This document shows, one piece after another, positions 16,133-26,071 of a stretch of 64,000 nucleotides of DNA. How positions within the stretch are numbered: the stretch's first letter is position 1; each line of letters opens with the position of its first letter. The notes under the pieces were generated by a model, which saw only the letters and a program-made list of their open reading frames with translations, was not told the DNA's origin and did not search any database. Position numbers and translations under genes: made by a program. Source of the DNA: Sphingobacterium siyangense (GTDB lineage Bacteria > Bacteroidota > Bacteroidia > Sphingobacteriales > Sphingobacteriaceae); assembly GCF_007830445.1 (NCBI RefSeq), contig NZ_VLKR01000005.1, positions 162,564 to 226,563 on the forward strand, read 5' to 3'.

Positions 16133-16918
16133 ATGAAGATGAAATTGAAATTGTTGCCTTGGGCTGCGGTCCTTTTCGCTGTAATCAGTATGTCTTTTTT
16201 GGAAAAACAGCATAAACCGACCTTATTTATTATTGGTGATTCCACCGTAAAAAACGGACAGGGAAATGGGGCCAATGGACAGTGGGGCTGGGGAAGTTTG
16301 ATCGGTCAGTATTTTAAATTAGATAAGATCAATGTCAAGAATCGTGCTTTGGGGGGAACAAGTACCCGGACATTTTATAACAATCCAAAGCTTTGGCAGA
16401 GGGTACTGGATAGCATACAGCCGGGCGATTTTGTCCTTATGCAATTTGGACATAATGATTCAAGTCCTATTGTGGATACGTTACGTGCTCGTGGAACGAT
16501 AAAAGGAAATGGCGACGATTACCAAGAAGTGTATAATCCATTGCTGAAGCAACATGAAGTTGTCTATAGTTATGGTTTTTACTTACGTCGATTTGTGAAA
16601 AATATTCAAGACAAAGGAGCCACAGCAATTATTTGTTCACCTATTCCGCGCAATGCCTGGGAAGGAAACCAAGTGCGTAAATCGGATTATGCAACATGGG
16701 CAAAAGAAGCTGCACAACAGGCTAATGCGTTTTTTATCCCCTTGCAGGATCAAGTGATAGCCCAGTATGAAACATTGGGGAAAAAGAAAGTAGAAACAGA
16801 ATTTTTTGATCCTAAAGATGCGACCCATACAATTAAAGCAGGTGCTTTGCTAAATGCTAAACTCGTTGCTGAACAATTGAAAGCACAAACCAAAATCGGT
16901 CTAAAGAAATTTATGTAG
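16133..16918 (+). CDS. CE12-type acetylesterase (SGNH), copy 2
   Basis: Paralogue of the preceding gene, 261 residues, with a short N-terminal signal/anchor. Seen: GDSTVKNG with Ser37, QFGHNDSSP, and Asp229-x-x-His232 in DPKDATHTIKAG. It has an insertion after block I (QGNGANGQWGWG) and differs widely from copy 1, so this is an old duplication or two acquisitions with separate regiospecificities, for example O-2 versus O-3 acetyls or a different sugar. It runs into the sulfatase gene with a single base between stop and start. Confidence 0.88.
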   Translation: MKMKLKLLPWAAVLFAVISMSFLEKQHKPTLFIIGDSTVKNGQGNGANGQWGWGSLIGQYFKLDKINVKNRALGGTSTRTFYNNPKLWQRVLDSIQPGDFVLMQFGHNDSSPIVDTLRARGTIKGNGDDYQEVYNPLLKQHEVVYSYGFYLRRFVKNIQDKGATAIICSPIPRNAWEGNQVRKSDYATWAKEAAQQANAFFIPLQDQVIAQYETLGKKKVETEFFDPKDATHTIKAGALLNAKLVAEQLKAQTKIGLKKFM

Positions 16919-16919
16919 T

Positions 16920-18515
16920 ATGATAAAATCTACTTTTCCGCTGGCGATCTTCTTTCTGCTCACAGTATTTACAGTCCGTGCACAGCAACGGCCCAATATT
17001 GTGTTGATTCTGGCCGATGACATGGGCTATGCCGATTTAGGTTGTTTTGGTTCCGAAATTCAGACCCCACATTTGGATAAAATGGCAAAGGAAGGTATTA
17101 AGATGACTAACTTTTATAATGCTTCGCGTTGTTGTCCATCACGTGCTTCTCTATTGACCGGATTGTATCCGCATCAGGCAGGTGTGGGCGATATGATGAA
17201 CAAGCGTCCTTTTCCTGCCTATCAGGGCTATTTAAATCGAAACTCGGTCACATTGGCCGAACTATTGAAAAGCGCAGGTTATGGAACTTATATGGCTGGG
17301 AAATGGCATGTTGGACAGGAAAAAGAAAATTGGCCTCGGCAGCGTGGATTTCAGCGCTACTATGGGCTAATTGATGGAGCAAACAGCTACTTTGAAAACC
17401 GGCCTTATCGTCCCAAACAAACATTGACGATAGCTTTGGACAATGAGACGATCGTTCCGCCAAAAGATTACTATAGCTCGGATGCCTATACGGATTATGC
17501 GATGGCTTTCATTGGTGAGCATTTGGAAACGAAAAAAGAGGATCCTTTTTTTCTATACCTCGCTTTTCAGGCGCCCCACTGGCCTATACATGCCAAACCG
17601 CAGGATATTGCAAAGTATCGGGGTAAATATATGGAAGGCTGGGAGGCTATCCGTGAAAAGCGTTTTCAAAAACAGCAGCAGTTAGGGATAGTGCCACCAA
17701 CGACCAAATTGTCTCCAATGGATACCACCTTGCGAAATTGGAATGATTGCAGCTGGGAAGAAAAAGTAAAATGGGATGAAAAGATGGCTGTCTACGCGGC
17801 GATGGTAGACGAATTGGATCAGAATGTTGGCCGACTGGTTGATTATCTCCAATCAAAAGGGCAATTGGACAACACTGTTTTTATTTTTCTCTCTGATAAC
17901 GGGGCGAGCAATGAGACCATAACCAATGCGGGATTTACAGCAGAAATTAGAGCTGCGAATGAATTTCCTGCTAGTCATCCACGTTCTTTTACAGCTTATG
18001 GAATCGAAGGCGCTGCAGTGAGCAATACGCCTTTCAAAAAGTTCAAGCATTGGGAGTTTGAGGGTGGCAATGCAACCAGTTTTATCGCATATGGCCCCAA
18101 GTTTCTGCCTCAAGGAAAACAGTTTGATAGGCCAGCCCATTTGATCGATATCATGCCAACCTTAGCACAATGGTCGGGAGCAAACTATCCTAAAAATTAT
18201 GCCGGTAATACGATTAAACCGATGGAAGGGGCCTCCTTGCTTCCGCTATGGAATGAGCAACAGAAGGATATGGATAGGGAAATTTGTTTTGAGCACGAAG
18301 GTAACAAAGCTGTGCGCAAAGGAAAATGGAAATTGGTCTCTTCCTATCCTGAAAATAGGTGGTATTTATATGATATAGAAAAAGATAGAAGTGAAACAGT
18401 AGACTTATCAGCCTCTTTTCCGAAAATATACCGAGAAATGGTTCAGATCTATGAAAACTGGGCGAAAAGGGTTGGTGTGATACCCTACGAGCAGCTCGCT
18501 CAAAAACCTTCATGA
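16920..18515 (+). CDS. S1-family sulfatase
   Basis: Formylglycine-dependent sulfate ester hydrolase, 531 residues, signal peptide ending VRAQ. Seen: RPNIVLILADDMGYADLG with the paired metal-binding Asp residues, the C-x-P-S-R motif at 71-75 (Cys71-Cys72-Pro-Ser-Arg) where Cys71 would be converted to formylglycine, MAGKWHVG, a second metal site in FLSDNGASN, and a C-terminal subdomain (GKWKLVSSYPENRWYLYD). Its start is one base after the stop of the CE12 gene, so it is embedded in the rhamnogalacturonan operon. No maturase gene (sulfatase-modifying enzyme) lies in the window, so maturation must be provided elsewhere. The sulfated substrate is unknown. Confidence 0.9.
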   Translation: MIKSTFPLAIFFLLTVFTVRAQQRPNIVLILADDMGYADLGCFGSEIQTPHLDKMAKEGIKMTNFYNASRCCPSRASLLTGLYPHQAGVGDMMNKRPFPAYQGYLNRNSVTLAELLKSAGYGTYMAGKWHVGQEKENWPRQRGFQRYYGLIDGANSYFENRPYRPKQTLTIALDNETIVPPKDYYSSDAYTDYAMAFIGEHLETKKEDPFFLYLAFQAPHWPIHAKPQDIAKYRGKYMEGWEAIREKRFQKQQQLGIVPPTTKLSPMDTTLRNWNDCSWEEKVKWDEKMAVYAAMVDELDQNVGRLVDYLQSKGQLDNTVFIFLSDNGASNETITNAGFTAEIRAANEFPASHPRSFTAYGIEGAAVSNTPFKKFKHWEFEGGNATSFIAYGPKFLPQGKQFDRPAHLIDIMPTLAQWSGANYPKNYAGNTIKPMEGASLLPLWNEQQKDMDREICFEHEGNKAVRKGKWKLVSSYPENRWYLYDIEKDRSETVDLSASFPKIYREMVQIYENWAKRVGVIPYEQLAQKPS

Positions 18516-18605
18516 TTTCGCAGACACCAACAGCAATGAAAGCAAAAGAAGGTTCTCTCTGGCCAATAAGATCAGACACTTTCAGAAAAAAAAGGAATTC
18601 CCGTT

Positions 18606-19784
18606 ATGAATAATTATATAAAGAAAAACATGAAAATATTTAATACTTATACGACCACTTTATTGATTGCATTTTTCCTTTCAGCATGTTCATCGACGAA
18701 GAAAGTTGTCGAACAGAAGCCGGAATTATCTGCTGTAGATGTACTCCAATCGTTGCAGTTGACCAATCGTTATTTCATGAACAAATGGACAGATACAGGG
18801 AAACCGATCTACACCAACCGTTGGCGGCCGAGCAACATCTGGACCCGGGCTGTTTATTACGAAGGGCTCATGGCACTTTATCAGATTGATAAAAACAACG
18901 AATACTACAATTATGCAGTGGATTGGGGAAATAAACATGACTGGGGGATGCGCAACGGTTTAGAAACTCGAAATGCCGATGACCAGGCTTGTGGGCAAAC
19001 CTACTTGGATCTCTATGAGATTGAAGCAAAGCCTGAGCGTATCCAAAAGATTAAAGCCAATATAGATTACATTATCAAATCTGGAAAAGTAGACGATTGG
19101 ACTTGGATTGATGCCATACAAATGGCCATGCCAATTTATGCCAAACTGGGTGTAATGACGAAGGATCAAACTTACTTTGATTACATGTATAAAATGTATC
19201 ATCATTCAAAAACACAGGAAGGTGGAGGCCTATATAATCAGACCGATAAACTTTGGTGGCGCGATAAAGATTTTGTTCCTCCCTACAAAGAACCAAATGG
19301 TGAGGACTGTTATTGGTCACGCGGTAATGGATGGGTGGTAGCAGCTTTAGTGAGGGTACTATCTTTAATTCCGGAAAACGAAGTACATCGAGCAGAATAT
19401 GTAGCGGATTATAAGGCATTGATGGAAGCACTTGTTCCTATCCAAAGACCAGATGGATTTTGGAATGTCAGCCTGCATGATCCCAATAATTTTGGCGGAC
19501 GGGAAACCTCAGGGACAGCATTATTTGTCTATGGTATGGCCTGGGGTATCAATAATGGTTTTCTAGATGCTAAAATATATCGCCCTGTTGTAGAAAAGGC
19601 ATGGAAAGCAATGCTAGCAGAAGCGGTACACCCTTCTGGGTTTTTGGGCTATTTACAAGGAACAGGGAAAGAACCTAAGGATGGTCAGCCCGTCAGTTTT
19701 TCAAGTCAACCGGATTTTGAAGATTACGGTTTGGGTTGTTTTTTATTGGGAGGGACAGAGGTTTATAAAATGTTGTCAAGATAA
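18606..19784 (+). CDS. GH105 unsaturated rhamnogalacturonyl hydrolase (lipoprotein)
   Basis: Hydrates and removes the unsaturated galacturonate at the non-reducing end of lyase products (YteR-like). It has 392 residues; the Met at 18630 is an equally good start and gives a compact lipoprotein signal ending LSAC-SS. An (alpha/alpha)6 barrel is indicated by RPSNIWTRAVYYEGLMALY, NADDQACGQTY with the candidate catalytic Asp, WSRGNGWVVAALVRVL, and FGGRETSGTALFVYGMAWG. The lipobox suggests anchoring in an outer or inner membrane leaflet. The GH2 gene starts two bases after its stop. Family call is firm. Confidence 0.93.
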   Translation: MNNYIKKNMKIFNTYTTTLLIAFFLSACSSTKKVVEQKPELSAVDVLQSLQLTNRYFMNKWTDTGKPIYTNRWRPSNIWTRAVYYEGLMALYQIDKNNEYYNYAVDWGNKHDWGMRNGLETRNADDQACGQTYLDLYEIEAKPERIQKIKANIDYIIKSGKVDDWTWIDAIQMAMPIYAKLGVMTKDQTYFDYMYKMYHHSKTQEGGGLYNQTDKLWWRDKDFVPPYKEPNGEDCYWSRGNGWVVAALVRVLSLIPENEVHRAEYVADYKALMEALVPIQRPDGFWNVSLHDPNNFGGRETSGTALFVYGMAWGINNGFLDAKIYRPVVEKAWKAMLAEAVHPSGFLGYLQGTGKEPKDGQPVSFSSQPDFEDYGLGCFLLGGTEVYKMLSR

Positions 19785-19785
19785 G

Positions 19786-22743
19786 ATGAAAAGGTTCCTG
19801 TTTATTTTTTGTTGCCTGCTGCTTTCATTCGGTACATATGCTCAAGCGGGGAGGAGGACTTTTAGTTTTAACGCTGACTGGCGTTACCATATTGGCGATG
19901 TTAGTGATGCTTCTGCTGAAGACTTCGATGATCGCGCATGGAAACAGGTTGCTCTGCCCCAAGCATGGAACGAAGATGAAGCTTTCACAAAAGCGATACA
20001 TGACCTTTCGACAACTATTGTTTGGTATCGAAAAAAGTTTAGTATTCCCAAGGGAATTACTTCCGATAAGGTCTTTTTGGAATTTGAAGGGATTCGCTTT
20101 GGCGGAGAATTTTATCTCAATGGAAAATTTATTGGTCGTCATGAAAATGGCGTTATGGCAGCAGGACTTGATATTTCGGACCTGATTGATCGCGATCACG
20201 AAAATATCTTGGCCATACGTATAGACAATAGTTGGAGCTATCGTGAAAAGGCAACAAATAGCACGTATCAATGGAACGATAAAAACTTTAATGCAAACTA
20301 TGGTGGAATTCCAAAAAATGTGTGGATCCACTTTACTTCCAAAATTTATCAGACTTTACCATTGTATTCCAATTTGAAGACTACAGGTGTTTATGTGTAT
20401 GCGAAAAACATAAATATCCCTGAAAAGACAATGGATCTTTTTGTTTCTTCGGAGGTAAAGAATGAAACCCTGCAATCGCGTCTGGTCAACTTTGTTGCCG
20501 AAGTACATAATGCCGAAGGAAAATTAGTGAAAACATTTTCAAAAAAGTTCAACCTTCCTGCCAATCAAACACAACAATTGACCATGAACTCAACCATGAA
20601 TCAGGTTAATTTTTGGAGCTGGGGTTATGGCTATCTCTATACGGTTACGACAAAAATTGTACAGGACAACAAAACTATAGACGCTGTAAAGACGAAAACA
20701 GGATTTCGAAAAACGGCTTTTAAAGATGGCATGGTCTATCTGAATGATCAGGTTTTGATGATGAAGGGCTATGCACAGCGTACAAGTAATGAATGGCCTG
20801 CTGTTGGTTTGTCTGTAGCACCTTGGTTAAGTGATTTTAGCAATGGACTCATGGTCAAGAGCAATGCCAATTTGGTTCGTTGGATGCACGTAACACCTTG
20901 GAAACAGGATGTTGAATCCTGCGACCGCGTGGGACTGATGCAAATGCTACCCGCAGGAGATGCCGAAAAAGATGTCCAAGGTAGACGTTGGGAACAGCGA
21001 ACAGAGCTTATGCGTGATGCGATTATTTATTACCGCAATAATCCAAGTGTCTTGTTTTATGAGTGTGGAAACGAGTCTATTTCGGAAGAGCATATGGCAG
21101 AGATGAAAGCCATTCGTGATCAATACGATCCAGCTGGCGGACGGGCAATTGGCTCACGTGAAATGCTGGATAGTAAGCTAGCTGAGTATGGTGGTGAAAT
21201 GTTGTATATCAATAAAAGTGCGCGTCATCCCATGATCGCAACCGAATATATGCGGGATGAGGCCTTACGTAAATATTGGGACGAATTGAGTTATCCATTT
21301 CATAAGGATGGTGAAGGGCCGCTTTATAAAGGCGTAGATGCTAGTGATTATAACAGAAACCAAGATAGTTATGTTGTTGAAGCGGTACATCGTTGGTGGG
21401 AATATTGGAAGATGCGTCCGGGCACTGGTGATCGCGTAAATTCGGGCGGTGTCAATATTATTTTCTCGGATTCCAATACCCATTTTAGGGGAAAAGAGAA
21501 TTACAGAAGAAGTGGCGAAGTAGACGCCATGCGTATTCCCAAAGATGCTTACTTTGCCCACCAGGTGATGTGGGATGGCTGGATCGCTCCTGATCCAAAA
21601 GGCTTGTACCTTGTAGGACACTGGAACTATGCTCCCGGAACGAAAAAAGATGTATTGGTCGTTTCGGCCGCTGACCGGGTAGAATTAGCTGTGAACGGAA
21701 AAGTACAGAAAGAAGCGGAAAAGCTATACGACTTCCTATACCGTTTTCCAGCCATTGATTTTGAGGCCGGCGTATTGACGGCAAAATCATTCACAAAAGA
21801 TGGAAAGTTGTTAAATAAGAAAGAACTAAAAACAACAGGTGAGCCTTACAAAATCCGTTTGACGGCGCAACATGGTAAAAATGGCTTATTTGCTGATGGT
21901 AACGATATGGTATTGGCAGAAGTCGAAGTGCTTGACAAAAACGGATTACGTTGCCCATTGGCTTCTAATACGATTGACTTTAAGTTGGATGGACCGATGG
22001 ATTGGCGCGGGGGTATCGCCCAGGGGCCTGATAACTATATTTTAGCTACCTCACTTCCTGTGGAGGCTGGTGTAAATCGTGTATTACTTCGCACAAAGTA
22101 CGATAAATCGGGGCGTGTGATGTTGAAGGCGACATCAAGTGGTCTGCTGTCAGATTCAACCGTCTGGACGGTGCAACCGCTCAAAACCATGGCGGATTAT
22201 TTCGTCAAGGAATCCAACGAAAATTTGCCTTCATTTTTAGCGCGTGGACCAAGTCCTGCGAACCCCACATTGGTGCAACTGAAAAAAAGTCTCAAAATCC
22301 GTGCAGTTGCTGCTGGCGCCAATCAAGAGAAAGCATCACACTCTTACGACGACAATGAACTGTCGGATTGGGTCAATGACGGACAACTAGGTACCGCCTG
22401 GATTACATATACTTTGCAGGAAAAATCCGATATTGATGAAGTTGACCTGAAACTGAATAATTTTAGATCAAGATCTTATCCATTGCAGATTTTTGTGGAC
22501 GAAAAACTTGTTTTTGACGGCAATACCGATGTGACATTAGGCTATTGTACCTTGTCATTTCCGCGCACAAGGGGTGAAAAGATAACAATAAAACTTAAAA
22601 ATGCACCTTTTACCACGAGGGAAAACAATCAGGTTGAAATGGGGGGCAAGAAACTTGATGATGGTGTGGCCCGTAATGACGCGAATGCCAAAGGCACCTT
22701 GAGCATTATCGAAGCTGACATACATCAGGTAGTGGCCAATTAA
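19786..22743 (+). CDS. GH2 glycosidase with C-terminal DUF4982-like and discoidin-like domains
   Basis: Exo-acting retaining glycosidase, 985 residues from 19786; the frame is open from 19681 but that part overlaps the GH105 gene, and the signal peptide (MKRFLFIFCCLLLSFGTYAQ) fixes the start. Order seen: sugar-binding domain (NADWRYHIGD...), Ig-like domain, TIM barrel with acid/base Glu430 in ECGNESIS and nucleophile Glu487 in MIATEYM, a DUF4982-like domain (VELAVNGKVQKEAEK), a further sandwich, and a C-terminal F5/8-type binding module (YDDNELSDWVNDGQLGTAW). It probably removes a beta-galactosyl or beta-glucuronyl cap from rhamnogalacturonan side chains. Specificity is not readable. Confidence 0.88.
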   Translation: MKRFLFIFCCLLLSFGTYAQAGRRTFSFNADWRYHIGDVSDASAEDFDDRAWKQVALPQAWNEDEAFTKAIHDLSTTIVWYRKKFSIPKGITSDKVFLEFEGIRFGGEFYLNGKFIGRHENGVMAAGLDISDLIDRDHENILAIRIDNSWSYREKATNSTYQWNDKNFNANYGGIPKNVWIHFTSKIYQTLPLYSNLKTTGVYVYAKNINIPEKTMDLFVSSEVKNETLQSRLVNFVAEVHNAEGKLVKTFSKKFNLPANQTQQLTMNSTMNQVNFWSWGYGYLYTVTTKIVQDNKTIDAVKTKTGFRKTAFKDGMVYLNDQVLMMKGYAQRTSNEWPAVGLSVAPWLSDFSNGLMVKSNANLVRWMHVTPWKQDVESCDRVGLMQMLPAGDAEKDVQGRRWEQRTELMRDAIIYYRNNPSVLFYECGNESISEEHMAEMKAIRDQYDPAGGRAIGSREMLDSKLAEYGGEMLYINKSARHPMIATEYMRDEALRKYWDELSYPFHKDGEGPLYKGVDASDYNRNQDSYVVEAVHRWWEYWKMRPGTGDRVNSGGVNIIFSDSNTHFRGKENYRRSGEVDAMRIPKDAYFAHQVMWDGWIAPDPKGLYLVGHWNYAPGTKKDVLVVSAADRVELAVNGKVQKEAEKLYDFLYRFPAIDFEAGVLTAKSFTKDGKLLNKKELKTTGEPYKIRLTAQHGKNGLFADGNDMVLAEVEVLDKNGLRCPLASNTIDFKLDGPMDWRGGIAQGPDNYILATSLPVEAGVNRVLLRTKYDKSGRVMLKATSSGLLSDSTVWTVQPLKTMADYFVKESNENLPSFLARGPSPANPTLVQLKKSLKIRAVAAGANQEKASHSYDDNELSDWVNDGQLGTAWITYTLQEKSDIDEVDLKLNNFRSRSYPLQIFVDEKLVFDGNTDVTLGYCTLSFPRTRGEKITIKLKNAPFTTRENNQVEMGGKKLDDGVARNDANAKGTLSIIEADIHQVVAN

Positions 22744-22784
22744 GAAAATTTGTCGATCATAAAATAGTTGAAGACTTAAAAGAA

Positions 22785-23096
22785 ATGGAGAAAATAGCAT
22801 TTAAAATGAAATTGAAACCGGGAATGTCTGGGGAATATAAGCGGAGACATGACACGATCTGGCCAGAATTAATAACCTTATTACGCGAAAATGGGGTGTC
22901 TGATTATTCCATTTTTTTGGATGAGGAGACAGATACTCTATTTGCTGTTCAATATTTAGCAGGACATTCGTCACAAGAGTTGGGTAAGGAAGCTATTGTT
23001 CAGCAATGGTGGGATTATATGTATGATATCATGGAAGTACATGCCGATCATTCTCCAGTATCGGTCAGTTTGAAAAAAGTATTTCACATGGATTAG
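22785..23096 (+). CDS. rhaM: L-rhamnose mutarotase
   Basis: Interconverts alpha- and beta-L-rhamnopyranose so that rhamnose isomerase receives its preferred anomer. At 103 residues it has the usual size for the family and no signal peptide, so it is cytoplasmic. Seen: catalytic His22 in the RRHDTIWPEL block, DYSIFLDEETDTLFA, and the C-terminal QQWWDYMYDIMEVHAD segment. It lies 12 bases before the GH106 rhamnosidase, tying that enzyme's product directly to rhamnose catabolism. The isomerase, kinase and aldolase genes are not in this window. Confidence 0.95.
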   Translation: MEKIAFKMKLKPGMSGEYKRRHDTIWPELITLLRENGVSDYSIFLDEETDTLFAVQYLAGHSSQELGKEAIVQQWWDYMYDIMEVHADHSPVSVSLKKVFHMD

Positions 23097-23108
23097 GCCA
23101 ATTGTAAC

Positions 23109-25850
23109 ATGAAGAAAATTTATATATCATTAGTGCTTGCCTGTAATCTGTTGGCTGTCGGTCGAACGATGGCGCAGGATTTATGGCCAGCAGTTACCAA
23201 AGAAATGAGGCCTTGGACGCGTTGGTGGTGGCTCGGTTCGGCTGTGGACCGACCTAATCTCGAACGCGAATTAACCTTATTTGAAAAAAGTGGTTTTGGT
23301 GGAGTTGAGGTAACACCTATTTATGGCGCTAAGGGATTTGAATCCAGCTACCTGAACTTTCTTTCACCACAATGGATGAATATGTTGGGGGTAACAACGG
23401 ATAAGGCCAATGCCTTGGGCATGGGAGTGGATATTAATTTGGGAACTGGTTGGCCATTTGGGGGACCTCAAATCAAAGAAAAGGATGCCGCTACCAAATT
23501 GATCCTAGATGAATTTGAATTAAAAAAAGGTGAAAAAGTCACGTTTCCCCTAAAACCTAAGGATCCTAAACAACATTATTTCTTTTTGCAGGCATTACGG
23601 GCATTTAGAGCCGACAATAGCGAGATTAATCTGGATGATCATATTTCAAAGACTGCTGGAACATGGGAAGCCCCTACCGATATTCGTTTAATAGCTGTCT
23701 TTTCTGGTAGAACAGGGCAGAAAGTCAAACGTGCCGCTCCGGGCGGAGAAGGATATACGTTGGATCACCTGGGGAAGCATTCTGTCGCATCTTATTTCAA
23801 TAGATTTGCCGAAGCTTTTCAGGACAAACCATTGCATGTACGTGCTTTTTTTAACGATAGCTACGAAGTATACGGTGCGAATTGGACGGATGAGTTTTTG
23901 CAATCATTCGAACGGATAAAGGGATATAGGTTACAGGATCATCTCCTGGATTTTGCAGGTAAGGGCAAGAATGAAGCTAAAACAGCAGGCCTTAAATCGG
24001 ATTATCGTGAAGTTGTGGATATACTACTTGCCCAGAATTTTTTGACCCCATTTACGGATTTTGCCCATCGCTTTAGTGCAGTCTCAAAAAATCAAGCCCA
24101 TGGATCTCCAGGAAATCTGATTGATTTGTATGCGGATACAGATATTGCGGAGTGTGAAACCTTTGGATCCAGTAGTTTTGATATTCCCGGATTAAGACGG
24201 GATACTGCTGATATCCGTAATGTGGATCCAGACCCCATGATGGCGAAATTTGCGACGTCGGCGACAAATGTATATGGTAAAAAATATACTTCTTCGGAAA
24301 CATTCACCTGGCTGACGGAACATTTTAAAACTTCTTTGTCACAAACGAAACCAGAAGTCGAACAACTATTCCTTGCTGGAGTGAATCATGTATTCTATCA
24401 TGGGACAACCTATTCGCCGAAAAATGTACCTTTTCCAGGATGGTTGTTCTATGCTTCCGTTAATTTTGTTCCACAAAATTCGTTCTGGGACCACCTTACC
24501 GGTTTGAATCAATATATTACACGTGTGCAATCTATCTTGCAATCTACGCGTGCTGACAACGAACTGCTGGTATATTGGCCCATTTATGATATTTGGAATA
24601 ATGCAAAGGGAATGGATAAGGCATTAAAGGTTCATGATGTTGACGAGTGGTTACATCCGACGCAATTTTATAAACAAAGTGTTCAGCTGCAGAAACGGGG
24701 CTATAGCTTTGATTTTGCAACAGATAAAATTCTGGCAGGAACTACAGTAAACGACGGGAAATTACAAACCTCAAAGGATGCGATCCCTTATCGGGCAATT
24801 TATATACCTGCCTGTCATTATTTTTCTGAAGTGACACTGCAGAAAATCCTGGAAATGGCCAACCAAGGCGCAACTGTCATCTTCCAGCAATTACCGCAAG
24901 AGATTCCTGGATATAGCCAATTAGAGGAACGCCGTACACTGTTCAATAAATTAATTGCATCGCTAGGTTTCGAAAAGGATAAAGCGAATCAGTATACAGC
25001 TTTTGGAAGAGGCAAAATCTATCTTACGACAGATGTCAATTCGGCACTCGAAACAGAAGAGATCGCACCAGAACGGATTAACCAAACAGGGTTGAAGTTT
25101 TCACGCAGAGCCGCTGGTAAGGACAGGTATTATTATTTGGTCAATCATAGTGGGCAGACCGTTGATCGTAACATTACACTAAATGTACAGGCTTCACATT
25201 ATTCGCTGTTGGATCCTCAAACTGGGCAGACATATCAGTTGCCATCAGCTAACGGCAAAATACGGGTGCAGATTCCATCTGGCTATTCCTGGATAGTCCT
25301 TGCCTCAGCGCAACAGGCCGGAGAACCCTTTCGTTATCAGGACGAGTTAAACCAAGTGGCGCAATTGGATCGCAATTGGAAAGTGAGTTTTATTGCTGGT
25401 GGACCTGTTTTACCAAAGGCGAAAAAGCTCGATCAACTCTCCTCCTGGACAGATTGGGGAGACCAAGATGCTGTCAATTTTTCCGGAACAGGGGTTTATG
25501 AAACAACAATTTCGATCAATAAGGATCAATCAAAATCCTATCTACTGAAATTGGGTCGTGTTGCTGAAAGTGCAAAGGTCTATGTCAATGGAAAGGAGGC
25601 CGGTGTGTTATGGTCTATTCCGTTTCAGCTAGATATTACAACCATGTTGGTAAATGGTGAAAACAAGATTCGCATAGAGGTTGCCAATTTAATGGCAAAC
25701 CGTATCAGCTATTTAGACCGTAAAAAAGTTGCCTGGCGAAATTATCATGAAATCAATTTTGTCAATATCAATTATAAAGATTTTGATGCAAGCGGCTGGA
25801 AACCCATGGAAAGCGGTCTGATTGGACCTGTTACCATTTGGAGTTATTAA
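23109..25850 (+). CDS. GH106 alpha-L-rhamnosidase
   Basis: Inverting exo-alpha-L-rhamnosidase that removes terminal rhamnose from rhamnogalacturonan oligosaccharides. It has 913 residues with a signal peptide ending RTMAQ. Seen: the family opening MRPWTRWWWLGSAVDRPNL, GFGGVEVTPIYG, LGTGWPFGG, the catalytic-domain segment ETFTWLTEHFKTS, and a C-terminal jelly roll (AKVYVNGKEAGVLWSIPFQL and MESGLIGPVTIW). It ends the rhamnogalacturonan operon at a strong terminator 20 bases downstream. Preceded by rhaM; together they support rhamnose as a main product. High confidence. Confidence 0.94.
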   Translation: MKKIYISLVLACNLLAVGRTMAQDLWPAVTKEMRPWTRWWWLGSAVDRPNLERELTLFEKSGFGGVEVTPIYGAKGFESSYLNFLSPQWMNMLGVTTDKANALGMGVDINLGTGWPFGGPQIKEKDAATKLILDEFELKKGEKVTFPLKPKDPKQHYFFLQALRAFRADNSEINLDDHISKTAGTWEAPTDIRLIAVFSGRTGQKVKRAAPGGEGYTLDHLGKHSVASYFNRFAEAFQDKPLHVRAFFNDSYEVYGANWTDEFLQSFERIKGYRLQDHLLDFAGKGKNEAKTAGLKSDYREVVDILLAQNFLTPFTDFAHRFSAVSKNQAHGSPGNLIDLYADTDIAECETFGSSSFDIPGLRRDTADIRNVDPDPMMAKFATSATNVYGKKYTSSETFTWLTEHFKTSLSQTKPEVEQLFLAGVNHVFYHGTTYSPKNVPFPGWLFYASVNFVPQNSFWDHLTGLNQYITRVQSILQSTRADNELLVYWPIYDIWNNAKGMDKALKVHDVDEWLHPTQFYKQSVQLQKRGYSFDFATDKILAGTTVNDGKLQTSKDAIPYRAIYIPACHYFSEVTLQKILEMANQGATVIFQQLPQEIPGYSQLEERRTLFNKLIASLGFEKDKANQYTAFGRGKIYLTTDVNSALETEEIAPERINQTGLKFSRRAAGKDRYYYLVNHSGQTVDRNITLNVQASHYSLLDPQTGQTYQLPSANGKIRVQIPSGYSWIVLASAQQAGEPFRYQDELNQVAQLDRNWKVSFIAGGPVLPKAKKLDQLSSWTDWGDQDAVNFSGTGVYETTISINKDQSKSYLLKLGRVAESAKVYVNGKEAGVLWSIPFQLDITTMLVNGENKIRIEVANLMANRISYLDRKKVAWRNYHEINFVNINYKDFDASGWKPMESGLIGPVTIWSY

Positions 25851-25869
25851 AAGCAGTAAGCACTATTGA

Positions 25870-25898
25870 AAGCCTCGTATAAAACGAGGCTTTTTTTT
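25870..25898 (+). terminator. Rho-independent terminator after GH106
   Basis: 9-bp stem AAGCCTCGT (25870-25878) with ACGAGGCTT (25884-25892), 5-base loop and an 8-T tract. It closes the operon that begins upstream of the GH28/PL11 genes; the SusC/SusD genes are thus a separate transcript. Confidence 0.85.
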
Positions 25899-26071
25899 GG
25901 ACATTACTTTTTACAATTTTGATGGTTAAAATATACAAAACAGAGTGCGTTTTAAGTTTTTAAAATTTGCAATTGTCTGGTTATCATGTAAGTTCAGGAC
26001 AGTTAATCAAATGAGTTCTTTTAAATTGATTTACCAATATAAATCAGATTAATAATTAAAAAACTCAGCCC

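Noticed and set aside
16920..18515. Ulvan PUL as the identity of the locus
   Set aside because: Ulvan lyase families are not seen, while PL11, CE12 and GH28 strongly favour pectic rhamnogalacturonan; the sulfatase alone is not enough.
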